DNA from: Eucalyptus grandis
Taxonomy: Eukaryota; Streptophyta; Magnoliopsida; Myrtales; Myrtaceae
Direction of reading: 5' to 3'
NCBI RefSeq assembly: GCF_016545825.1
Contig: NC_052619.1
Coordinates: 65,296,115-65,360,114 of the forward strand
DNA: 64,000 nucleotides
The translations under genes and the position numbers were made by a program. The first letter of the stretch is position 1. Each line of letters begins with the position of its first letter. A model generated the notes under the pieces. The model was not told where the DNA came from. It ran no database searches and saw only the letters and a program-made list of their open reading frames with translations. Of this stretch, positions 10,063 through 20,722 are shown piece after piece.

Positions 10063-13000
10063 CTAAAGCCAACTTGTCTGGTACCTCAAACCCATTTTGT
10101 CAATATGTCTTTCAAAAGAAGATTGAGGTAAGGCCTTAGTGAAGGGATCTCGCCACGTTTTCTGCCGAGGCAATTTTCTGCAAGGCGATATCACCTCTCC
10201 CAACAATTTCTACGATGAGATGGAAGCGTCTCTCAATATGCTTGGACTTCTGGTGAGACCTTGGTTCCTTAGCTTGAGCTATCGCCCCATTGTTGTCACA
10301 AAACAATGTGATCGGTTTGCTCAATTGAAGGAACGACTCAAGTTCAGAAATAAACTTCTTCATCCAAGCGGGCTTCCTTTCAGCTGCTTCGAAGCGACTA
10401 CATACTACTGCCTCGGTAGTGGAATCGGGTAGTTATGCTTTGTTTGGAACTTTTCCAACTAATCGCACCACCATTGAATGTAAAGACAAACCCGATGTAG
10501 ACTTATAATCATTAGGATCCGATTGAAAATCGGAATCGATTATAGCTACAACTTTAAATTCTCCTTCTCCATATATCAAGAATAAATCTTTAGTCCTTCG
10601 CAAGTACTTAAGAATATTCTTGATTGCTATCCAATGCTCTTCTCTGGATCGACCGATATCTGCTGGTAATACTTACATGCGCAATATCAGGTCTAGTACA
10701 TAGCATAGCATACATTATGCTTCCAATAGCGGATGCATATGGTATCTTTGCCATCCGCTCTCTTTCTTCGAGTGTTGGGACACATCTCCTTAGAAAGACG
10801 GATCCCTTGCCTAAAAGGCAATAATCCTCTCTTGGAACATTGCATGTTAAACCGTGTTAACACTTTGTCTATGTACGTAGATTGTGAGAGGCCAATCAAT
10901 CGTCTTGATCTATCTCTATAGATCTTGATACCTAAAATGTAGGTTGCCTCTCCTAAATCTTTCATGGAGAATTTCTGTGACAAGAATAGTTTTATTGATG
11001 ATATCATTGGTACATCATTTCAATCAAAAGTATGTCATCGACATACAAAACCAGAAATGCAATTGCACTCCCACCGATCTTCTTATATACACAAGGTTCA
11101 TCCGGATTTTTGATGAAGCCAAACGATTTGACTACCTCATCAAAACGAATGTTCCAACTTCGGAGGCTTGTTTGAGTCCATAAATGGATCTCTTAAGCTT
11201 ACACACCTTTTGTTTTTCACTATTGGATTCAAAACCTCAGGCTGTTCCATATAGATGTCCTCATCGAGAAAACCATTTAGAAAAGCCGTTTTGACATCCA
11301 TTTGAAATATCTCATAATCAAGGTGTGCAGCTATAGCCAACATAATCCGAATGGATTTTAGCATGGCCACGGTGAAAAGTTTCGTCATAATCAATTCCTT
11401 CTTTTGACGATATCCTTTCGCCACCAGCCGTGCTTTGTAAATTCAATTTGACCTTCAACATTCATCTTCCTCTTGAAGATCCATTTACAGCCAATTGGTA
11501 CAATACCATCAGGCAGGTCAGTCAAGGTCCAAACCTCATTGGAATACATTGAATCCATTTCGGATTTCATGGCCTCTAGCCATTTACCAGAATCGATGTC
11601 CAACATCGCCTCCTCATAGGTTTTAGGATCACCGGGTTGATCACTATCATTCACAATGAATAATGGTTCAATATGATCAACCGAGTGTCTATAACGAGTG
11701 GGTGGGCGAGACGTTCTCGCACTTCTCCTAAGAGGTTGTGTATCGAAGCTCCCCACCGAATCGAGAGATTGGTATCCGAACTCGGTAGTTTGGCACTTCA
11801 TTATTTTCTTCTTGTAAGACTATTTTCCGCCCGGCACCACTTTCTTGGATGAACTGATTCTCCAAAAAGAAGCGTGCTTGCATACCAAAATTCTTTGGTT
11901 TGAATGAAAATAGAAATAATATCCAAGAGTTTCCTTTGGATATCCAATGAAGCGACCTTGTTCGGATCTTGCCTCCAATTTTTCCATTTTCAGCTTTTTC
12001 ACGAAAGCTGGACAACCCCAAATCTTAATATGATTAAGACTAGGTTTCCTACTATGCCATATCTCATGGGCGTAGTTGGAACAGATTTGGACGGCACTCT
12101 ATTCAAAGATATATACAGCAGTCTCAAGGGCATATCCCCAAAGGGATATTGGCAAATCGGTGTAACTCATCATAGACCGTACCATATCTAATAAAGTACG
12201 ATTTCTTCGTTCGAGATACACCATTATGTTCTGAGTTCCAGGAGGTGTCCATTGTGATAAAATGCCATTCTCTTTAAGATAGTCCAGGAATTCAGTACTA
12301 AGGTATTCACCTCCTCGATCGATCGAAGAGCCTTAATACATTTTCCTGTTTGTTTCTCAACTTCAGCCTTGAATTCCTTGAACTTTTCAAAGGATTCAGA
12401 TTTATACTTCATGAGGTATAAATAACCATACCGTGACTGATCATCGGTGAAGGTAATGAAGTAACTATAACCACCTCTAGCAGTTTCATTAATTGGTCCA
12501 CATACATCTGTATGTATTAATTCTAATATGTCAGCAGCTCGCGCACTTTGTCCCACAAAAGGCGCTTTGGTCATTTTTCCTAGAAGACATGCCTCACAAG
12601 TCGAGTATGACTCAAAATTTGAAGGATCAATGTATCCATCATTACTCAACTTGTTAATTCTGTCTTCTCCAATATGACCTAATCGGAGATGCCAAACATA
12701 CTTTTATTTGGACCGTCTCTAGGGCGTTTATTAGTTATGGCATTTATATCAATTCTATTTTGCTTATTGACATTGGTAATCACATTAGGACATTGTAATG
12801 GTATAAAGATTGTTGGTTAATAAGCTAGAACCAACACATATTCTATTATGATAAATAGAACATACATCATCGCAAAAGAAAATTCATAATTCTCTTTACC
12901 CAAACGAGGTACGAGAGATGATGTTCCTAACAGCATTCTTATAATGCAAACAGTTCTTTAATACCATTACATGTCCGAAGGCAAACATAAACGAAAAGTC

Positions 13001-14198
13001 CCTATAGCTAATGCAGCAACTCTTGCTCCATTGGCAAACGTCAAGACAATCTCATTTTGCCTTAGCATCCCGCTATTTCAGTTCTGCAAAGACATACAAA
13101 TATGTGAAGTTGCAGCAGAATCTAGAACCCATGAGCTGGATTCAAAGACTTAACCATAAGATTGGTTTCAATAAGCATAGACACCATACCTTCATAAGGT
13201 CGGTTCTTGGGCTTGACCTTCAAGCTCGAGGTACCTCTTGCGGTTCCTCCTCCGAGTGCCCTTTGACACCACGGTAATGACATTTCCCTTTATCAATCAT
13301 GGGTTTTGGTTGCACAACAGGTTTGGCAGTTCAGCACTAACCATAAGATTGGTTTCAATAAGCATAGACACCATACCTTCATAAGGTCGGTTCTTGGGCT
13401 TGACCTTCAAGCTCGCGAGGTACCTCTTGCAGTTCCTCCTCCAGTGCCCTTTGACACCACGGTAATGACATTTCCCTTTATCAATCATGGGTTTTGGTTG
13501 CACAACAGTTTGTGTGGCCTCTTCCATTTATTCTTCTTTAAAACGGTCTTACCCTTTGAAGAAGAAGCTTTAGCCATAGCCACTATATTTGGCCTCGTGT
13601 TATGCATTTCCTTCTCATAAACTACCAACATGCTATGTAACTCAGCAAGAGTTTTCTCCATCTTATGCATGTGGAAGTTTTGGACAAAACCGTAGAGAAG
13701 GAATCGGGTAAAGATTGGAGGATCAAATCCACATTAACTCATTGTCCATAACAAGATTCAGCCTAGCCAATTCTTCAATGTGCCAGATCATTTTCAAAGC
13801 ATGATCATTAACAGATGATCCTTCAGCCATCCTCATACGGTACAATGCCTTAGATATCTCATATCTAGAGGTTCGACCATTCTCATCAAAGTATTCCTTT
13901 AAGTGCAAAATGATCGACCCAGCATCTTCCATAGATTCATACTTCTTTTGTAATTCATTATTCATAGAAGCAAGCATATATGACCTAACTTTTAAGTCAT
14001 CATCACGCCACTTATCATAAGTGACACGCTCCTCTTGGGTCCCACCCTCGGGAAAGGAGGTTGGCATCTTTTCATCAAGCACATACCCAATTTTTCTGAA
14101 TTGAGAACAATTCTCAAATTCCTCACCCGATCAGTGAAATTGGGTCCAGTCAAACAATTCTTGTCAAGTATAGAAGCGAGTGGGTTTGTGGTCACCAT
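10063..14198 (-). pseudogene. Broken copia gag-pol polyprotein
   Basis: On the minus strand the parts come in copia order. Gag is 14198-13600 (a VTTNPLASIL start and a UBN2-type core, frameshift near 14090). A zinc knuckle near 13480 has its second Cys changed to Arg. Protease near 13120 has DSAATSHI where DSG is usual, and is followed by a stop. Integrase is 12660-12000 (HTDVCGP and TDDQSRY, frameshift near 12310). Reverse transcriptase is 11800-10690 with AFLNGFLDEDIYM and an intact YVDD at about 11030. RNase H is 10363-10063, ending with a DPFTKAL-like tail. At least six frame breaks or stops and a 187-bp internal duplication (13151-13510) make it non-functional. Confidence 0.88.
13151..13510. 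repeat. 187-bp tandem duplication over the Gag zinc knuckle
   Basis: The sequence starting CCATAAGATTGGTTTCAATA at 13153 recurs at 13340, so the period is 187 bases. The duplicated unit covers the knuckle coding region and its downstream linker. The two copies differ by only a few indels, so the duplication is young. Confidence 0.85.
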
Positions 14199-14249
14199 TT
14201 TCAGAGTAATAATATATCTGTTGCAGAAAATAAATTGTTAGCCGTTGTA

Positions 14250-15557
14250 TCTTTCAAAGTAACTATTTCATTTTGGCCTTTAAATGAAATAGATCCTCCC
14301 ACTAAATTTATATTCGAATCCCATACTCCTTAAGATGGGAAGCGGTAATCTTTGTTGGGTAAAGATTACTAGTGGGGATTGGAGTCCCACTAGTCCAAAG
14401 TCCACCTCACCTAACGGTTATTGGTGTCCTATGAACTTAGTGAGTGAACCAGCTTGTTCAACACATCATATGCGAGTCCCAATCATAACTTCGGCCTCTA
14501 GACCATGAAAGCCTCACCTAACAGTTATTGGCATCATGATCATAGTTAAGTCTAGCCCATCGTCTCATGCAAGTATTGAAAACACAAATAATTCCCTCAC
14601 CTAACAGTTATTGGAAATCATTTGGCTCCAACCCCACAGCATCATATGCATAATGGAGTGGTCCAATATTATAAATGGTAATTAACCCCTATGTATCCAT
14701 AACCGATTAATTAACCATTATAATATTGGATCAAACCACGACGATGGAAGGCCACGAGTCGAACCCGTTTCGACTTAATATTCTTTGTAAGGAGATTTGG
14801 GTGGGTTATTAACGGTCTCACTTTGCACATTAACCGGTTTAACATGCACGATACCATAAACACAATAAATAAATAGATATCACATAACATCTATCCTATG
14901 TGGTGATCATGGAATTATGGTTCAATGGGTCTCGAGCCAAAGAGACCCATTTAGCCATTTTAATAATTTAATAATATGGACCTGCTCTTCACTTTTCTTC
15001 AATCTTTGAACTCTTCAAAGACCGGGCCCAAAGAGCTCACCGGTTTAATGGCTCCTCCAATGGCTCCTCCTCTCTTGTAGTATTTACATCAACAATTGAA
15101 ATACTAAACTATACTAAAATTACAAATCAAGAAAAATTAAAGTAAAATAAAAGGAAGGACGCAGCCTCCATTTAATAATTACATCCCCAAAAGAATACAC
15201 GTAATCATCATACATTCATCCATACAACAATCACAACAATTAGGGATTTTTCCATGATCACCACCCTTCCTTACGAGCCATAAATTCAAAATTTAAAGCT
15301 CTGGAAGGCATGCATAAAATTCTGCATATCATTTGCAAAATATAAACATAAAGTATAACATATTACGGATTTTTGATTCAAAATTGATTTAGTTCTAATT
15401 TTTTTTTGCTTAGTTGATTAAATTTATCATATAAATTAATCAACTTCTATAGGCCACATAAGAGTAAGAGAACCAATTCTCTTAACAAAATAAATTGCCC
15501 ATTAGAACGCAAAAACATATTTGAACTATAAATCAATTAAACGCACGAAAACGCCTA
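14250..15557 (-). other. Untranslated leader of the copia element
   Basis: About 1.3 kb between primer site and gag with no coding region. It contains three copies of CTCACCTAAC[G/A]GTTATTGG at about 14406, 14513 and 14596. Confidence 0.6.
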
Positions 15558-15574
15558 AGGTTGGCTCGATACCC
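15558..15574 (-). other. Primer-binding-site remnant
   Basis: The minus strand reads GGGTATCGAGCCAACC just inside the LTR at 15577. It resembles the methionine-tRNA primer site GGTATCAGAGCC with one base missing. Confidence 0.5.
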
Positions 15575-15576
15575 TT

Positions 15577-16340
15577 TGTTGGGTTTCATGAATCATGTAT
15601 AAGAAAAATTAACGAAATAAACGCAGCGGAAACAAAGATATATTTTACACATGATTCTCCTAAGGCGTTGTTCGTGCGTTTCAATCAAATATCTAAACAA
15701 AGGGAGTTAAACGAAATACCTCTCGAAGCGCGCTTTGAAACAAGTCGGTTCGGATGTTCTACAAGACGAGTCCCACAAGCGTCGGACCTCTAGTTCGGAC
15801 ACCAACAACGAACGTCGAACGGAAGAGAGGACTTTCGGATATCCACAACTTCGATCGTGCTAGCAATCACGTGGAAAGAATCCGTCGTATTCTTGATGTA
15901 TAATAGTCACGTCCCGAACGAGAGAATTGTTTCTCTTCCTCGTGTCTCAAAGACACAAGAACACAAGCACACTTTTCCAATTTTTCAGCAGCCATTTTAC
16001 TCTCGTCCCTCAAAGGTTTTTATAGAAAAAAATCGACCAGCAACGGTTGCTAATCGATGGACGATCAGCAACCGTGCTGATCGTCCATAATTGACGATCG
16101 TGCATGAGCGGTTGCTCATGCACGACCATCGTGCATGAGCAACCGCTCATGCACGATCTTGCATGATGGTCAGCGGTTGCTGACCATCAATGCTTGCATA
16201 ATGGTCAGCAACCGCTGACCATTACGCCGTGCATGTGCACAAATTCGTGCACATGCATGAAGCTTTAATTAATTAATTAAACGGATAAATTATTAATTAA
16301 AATAACATAATCCTTAGCAGCTTTAGGGCATCTTCTAACA
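15577..16340 (-). repeat. 5' LTR (minus-strand element), 764 bp
   Basis: It matches 8014-8788 with a handful of indels and few substitutions. It ends CTTCTAACA on the plus strand and is followed by the duplication GGTAC at 16341-16345. Confidence 0.92.
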
Positions 16341-16345
16341 GGTAC

Positions 16346-17865
16346 GTGATGGTACGTGATGATAACGTCAAAAAAGGGTCAAGAGCTTGTCACCCACTAG
16401 CGCACGCGCGCTGCCGCAATGGAAATACGGGGCAGGAGAAAAGTTGATGTGAAGAAATTGCAAATGTCGTGCACGTTAGAAAAAGTTTCCATTTGCGAAA
16501 AAACAAAATTGGATTGCTTTGTCCGCCAAAATGTTTGTCCCGTGGATTGTCACATGATTTATGACAAGGAAATGTGACGATGAAATATACATATATATGT
16601 ATATATATTTATCATGTTAGGTCACCTGACATTATACATTTAGGTCTTTAATTTGAATTCTCAATTTTTTTAATAATATGAGTGAGAGACACTATAAATA
16701 GAACAATATCACCTTGCTTTTAAAAACGAGTTGAATTATTTTCTTATTCACAATTGAAAACAAAATGATAAACTTGTCTAAACAGTACTCTACGAATCTC
16801 AATTTAAGATTTCCATGTGCTGTTTGCTCAACTTCATTTAGGCGTTTTTCATGCTTGTTAGCCAATACGAAAAGACTAACGCATAGGCTATCATAGTAGA
16901 TGGACGCTACAAAAAATTGTCATATCAAGTACTTATTGTCCCATCTCATGAATCCTCACCATGCGACCTGCCCTATGATTGGTTAGCGGAATTCAAGAAA
17001 AAGTCTTTTTATTGTCGATTCTTCTATTGCATATTTTTCCCAGTTGCGGGTGGCTAAGAAAGAGGATTCTTATAGAATCCGCCATGATGAAGAAAATGCA
17101 TCGAAGGCCAATGATTATCAAGTCAAGGTCAGCATCCTATGATAAAAATTTCACGAATTGGAAGACTCCAGAGTGTCTCGGGAACACTAATGTGATTAGT
17201 CAATAAAAAAAGACTCGTACCAAGACTAATGAGATTTACGGATGTTGAAAATAATGTCGAATCATTACTTATCGTCCAATCTCATGTCGTGTATCTATCA
17301 GGTTGCTTAACACGTACGCACAGCCCATGACAGAACAATATGTCAACTGGCTGACGATATAGAGCAATCAGACAGGAACAGAAGGGGAAGTCGCACAAAG
17401 CCAGCTTCTTCTTCTTCTTCTTCTTTACATGTTTAACGTGGGATGGGTCGGCTGACAATCGAATAGGATAGGATGGTGGTGAGTCAGTCCATCGTTTTCT
17501 GTATGAGGTTTAAAGTGGGATTTGTTGTCTAACGATTGGCCTACCTAACGAGATTTATGACCAAGGCCAGGGTTATTGCATAATATATAGGGATTCAGCG
17601 TCAGTCGTGGACACCAAAGTTACTTTGGATAGGAATGCTATGATTTGAATACGAAATTTGTCATTTTAGATCCACTCCACCTTTCCGCCAAACTATACCA
17701 AGCATGTCATAGACAAAATTTTATGTGTCCACATTGTTAGACTGGAGATTTCACCATAAGCCAAGACTTCATCTGGTGTGAAAACAAAGAAAGCGAAGAA
17801 CTAGGGAGTTGTTTGCATATTGTTTTTTATGCTGAATTTTCTTTTTCTTGTTCAAACAAGCTATT
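16346..17865. repeat. Duplicated non-coding DNA, continuation of unit A
   Basis: The first 250 bases resemble 24500-24770 (shared GTTGA[T/C]GTGAA[G/T]AAATTGCAAA). Bases 17200-17500 resemble 36040-36350 (shared ATCTCATGTC and CCAGCTTCTT contexts). Bases 17800-18200, apart from the SINE, resemble 36420-36560. A CTT repeat sits at 17404-17426. No gene is seen. Confidence 0.55.
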
Positions 17866-17881
17866 AATTATTGGTTTTCAC
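17866..17881 (+). repeat. SINE target duplication, left copy
   Basis: AATTATTGGTTTTCAC is repeated at 18099-18114. The first two A could belong to the poly-A tail in the right copy. Confidence 0.85.
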
Positions 17882-18067
17882 ACCACCGGCCGCGGTGGCT
17901 CCACTGGATAAGACTATGTTGATCCTCAACGAAGAGGTGAAGGGTTCAAAACCCAGGGGAGGCGCTAGGTGTATTAAGTGTGACTCAGGGGTGGTGGGTG
18001 TCCCCGCTTATGTCACTTGGGGGTTTACGGCGTGCCTGGCCATGCTGTTCTGGTTCCTCCGTACCCG

Positions 18068-18098
<31 letters not shown>
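17882..18098 (+). mobile_element. tRNA-derived SINE with poly-A tail
   Basis: A-box-like GTGGCTCCACTGG near the start, B box GGGTTCAAAACCC at 17942-17954 and a poly-A tail of about 33 bases are flanked by a 14-16-bp duplication. The matching place in the paralog (about 36447-36470) has a single uninterrupted target, so this is an insertion in unit A only. An 88-codon open frame across it is incidental. Confidence 0.9.
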
Positions 18099-18102
<4 letters not shown>

Positions 18103-18114
18103 ATTGGTTTTCAC
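18099..18114 (+). repeat. SINE target duplication, right copy
   Basis: Second copy of 17866-17881, following the poly-A tail. Confidence 0.85.
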
Positions 18115-18234
18115 TTTTATGGTTAGCAAATTTATAATGATTTAGATCCAAATACATTGAACTTGATGAGCTTGTCAGAAGAATAGCTATTTTATGTCTT
18201 ATTAGATGACTATTTAAGATACCATATCAAACAA

Positions 18235-18428
18235 CTGGAGTTTGTTCCAATGGCCACCATTCCTAAATGAAAAGGGAGAGGTGAGGTTCGAATCTCCATT
18301 TTCTTGGGGGAGGGGGACAATTAGTTTCAGGAGTTGGTTTAACTCGACACTCTTTAAAGATGTAAGGCAAAAGTCTAAAAATAAATATTAGAGTAAGAGT
18401 AAAGTAAACCGACGAAAAACAAAAAACA
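18235..18428 (+). mobile_element. Second SINE family, plus strand
   Basis: This 194-bp body has AATGGCCACCATTCC near the start and B box GAGGTTCGAATCTCC near 18285. It ends in an A-rich tail. It matches the SINE at 32970-33158 read on the other strand. The flanks TACCATATCAAACAA (18220-18234) and TACCACATCAATCAA (18429-18443) agree at 13 of 15 bases, as expected for an ageing target duplication. Confidence 0.78.
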
Positions 18429-18443
18429 TACCACATCAATCAA

Positions 18444-20145
18444 GGAGCATAATCAAGAGAAAATATGAAGAGTCTCCTATTAGATGCAACATCTCGAGAG
18501 ATATGAAAAATCAAAGGAAAAGATTCTAAATATTTCCAAGGTTCAAGAAGTCAACTTGAGTTTGAATAAACAACCCAAAAAAAAAAAAAAAAAAAAAAGA
18601 GGCACGAGTTAATTGATGAAGTGGTCCGATGTGCTATAGAGAGAACCAACCGATGTTAACATGGCTATTAGGCTCCATTTGCCAATGTTTTTATTTTTTC
18701 AAATTTTTATTATTTTGTTTCCAATAACAAAAATAAAATAAAATAAAATAAATTGTTTGATGATGTTAACTAATTTTTTTACTCCTTAGAATAGAAAAAA
18801 AAAGGAAATAGATTTAGAACATTAATAAAAAGTAAAAAAGAAACAATGTTGCATTTTGTTCCTGAAAACAATTTCTTGAATAAGTCATTTTCTCTTCTCT
18901 TTTTTTTTTTTCTTCTTCTTCCTCTTCTAACTGGTTGCTGCCTATTGCTACCGCCGCCACGGATAGAGGAGGAAGAAGAAGAGAGGGAAAAAAAAAAGAA
19001 GAAAAATCTAAAAAAATTATTAAAAATTAAAAGAAATTCTATGTAAAAAAAAATTGTGGGTCGTACCAAATCCATTTATGTTTTTTTTTTAATTTCAAGA
19101 ATATAAATTTTATATAGTTACCAAACATGTTTTTCTACTCAAAAACTATTCAAAGGAATACGAATAGAAAAAATTATTTCTAAAAGAAAAAAATATATAT
19201 ATATATTCCTTGGAATATAAATATTACCAAACACATCCTTACTATCACAACCTACCCCTTGATAGAGAGATAAATAGATTTAGGGATATTCCCTAAAAAG
19301 TGAACCTACGACCCTCGATTAGGTGTGGGCTCTCCCAAGCCTATACCTTGCGCGATGTTGGGATATTTAAATTAACGTTATAAGAATTTTCTAATAATGA
19401 GTCGCTACTAACCTATTAGAGTTAGTTATAAATCAAGTGAGGTGTGGAAGTATACTCCACTTCCTACACAAATAAAGAATCTAAGATTTTGGACTTTATT
19501 ACACTAATTAATCAATTTGTGCCATTTCGATACATAAGTCATTTCAAGAAGAGTTTTATCTTTTAAACCTATCAATTATCATATAAGGTGATCATGCGAG
19601 TACGTAATCATTAAAATAACAATCAATAACCAAGGAAATGTTAAATAAGTTGCGTGGGAGAGGAAGAATCTAATGTCACTAAATAAGGGCATGCCGTTTC
19701 CAATTATGCTAAAGGGAGGCCACGGTTGTCATATTGAAAGTACGCAATCAAGAATGTTTGTTTCTGAAAACAAATGAAACCCTATGATAAAGCTCTAAGA
19801 ACTAGTTCAACTTTGGAGTATGATTTTTATTGATGATGTTTCCACAATTTAAGAGAAAATTGCCCAAACAAAAATATTTTTAAGCTTTTTCCAAGGAATT
19901 CTATTTTTTTTAATTTTTTAATTTTTCATGATTTTCTAGATTTTTTGATTTTATATTATATTATATTTTTATTTATTACTTGATTTTTTTAACAAATTAT
20001 TTATCATCATCATCATCATCATTAATTTTTCTATTTTTTATTTTTTATGAATTTATTACGAAGGAAAATTCTAACTAGGTCAAGAGACTCGCTCGATGAA
20101 GCTACCCGAATCTTATCATTCCGTTGGACCAAAATCTAGACCAAA
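18444..20145. other. AT-rich intergenic DNA with an old fold-back-like element
   Basis: No gene is recognisable. Bases 18656-19230 have A- and T-rich arms around a short GC-rich centre (CTTCTTCC...GGAGGAAGAAG, about 18910-18985). They end with phrases such as ATATAAATATTACCAAACAC that recur at 49130-49210, so this is probably a decayed fold-back element. Bases 19300-19450 carry GAGTCGCTACTAACCTATTAGAGTT, reminiscent of gypsy leader repeats, uncertain. A TCA repeat lies at 20000-20024. Confidence 0.4.
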
Positions 20146-20154
20146 CTTAAGATC

Positions 20155-20713
20155 CGAAAATTATTTAAAAGTTCATAAACCTATTGTATTTTTGTCAATT
20201 TTATCATAAATCTTTCAATTTTGTCAATTAAGTCTTAAACATTTTCACTTCTTTTTAATTGAGTATATTTGGTCAATTTTGATTAGAAATTATTGATATG
20301 ATTAGCTACAATTTTGATTTTTTTTTTCACTTTTTTTCTTTGATTTTGAGTTTTTGGATCTAGGGCCAACAAGGGTTGCCAACCAATGGCAACCCTAGCC
20401 GACTTTGACTAGGCGAGTAGCCCTTACCTATGGTCAGTGAGGGTTGAACCCTTGTTGACCCTAGATCCAAAACTCACAAAAACAAAAAACCAAAAAAAGT
20501 TTTTAAAAAAGCAAAAACATTAAAAATCAAAGTATTATTTAAAAAGTGCCACGTCATCATTAGTCATTCACATCAACAATTTCGATCAAAATTGATCGTT
20601 GATCGACTAATGATAAGTAAAAAAAAATTATGACAGAATTGATAAAATTAAAAGGCTTATGATTAAAGTAATAAAAAGTACTATAGGTTTACGATTTTTT
20701 GAATAATTTTTCC
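20155..20713. mobile_element. Fold-back MULE-type element with GC-rich core
   Basis: The inverted ends resemble each other: the left reads CGAAAATTATTTAAAAG..CATAAACCTATTG and the inverted right reads GGAAAAATTATTCAAAA..GTAAACCTATAG. The centre (20365-20470) is a GC-rich inverted repeat built on AAGGGTT and AACCCTT words. Flanks CTTAAGATC (20146-20154) and CTTAAGGTC (20714-20722) agree at 8 of 9 bases, fitting a 9-bp duplication. No coding capacity. Confidence 0.75.
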
Positions 20714-20722
20714 CTTAAGGTC

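Larger units (their letters stand above)
8014..16340 (-). mobile_element. Complete Ty1/copia element, decayed pol, recent insertion
   Basis: Two LTRs (8014-8788 and 15577-16340) frame a gag-pol remnant read on the minus strand. The 5-bp duplication GGTAC is present at 8009-8013 and 16341-16345. The LTRs differ mainly by small indels with very few substitutions, which implies recent insertion, yet the gag-pol frames are already full of breaks. It was therefore probably mobilised in trans. Its order (gag, protease, integrase, reverse transcriptase, RNase H) is that of copia. A second tract and LTR start inside the 3' end (10048) is unusual. Confidence 0.9.

Noticed and set aside
13306..13620. 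A 104-codon plus-strand frame
   Set aside because: Shadow of the minus-strand gag region.
17871..18137. An 88-codon frame ending in poly-lysine
   Set aside because: It crosses a SINE and its poly-A tail.
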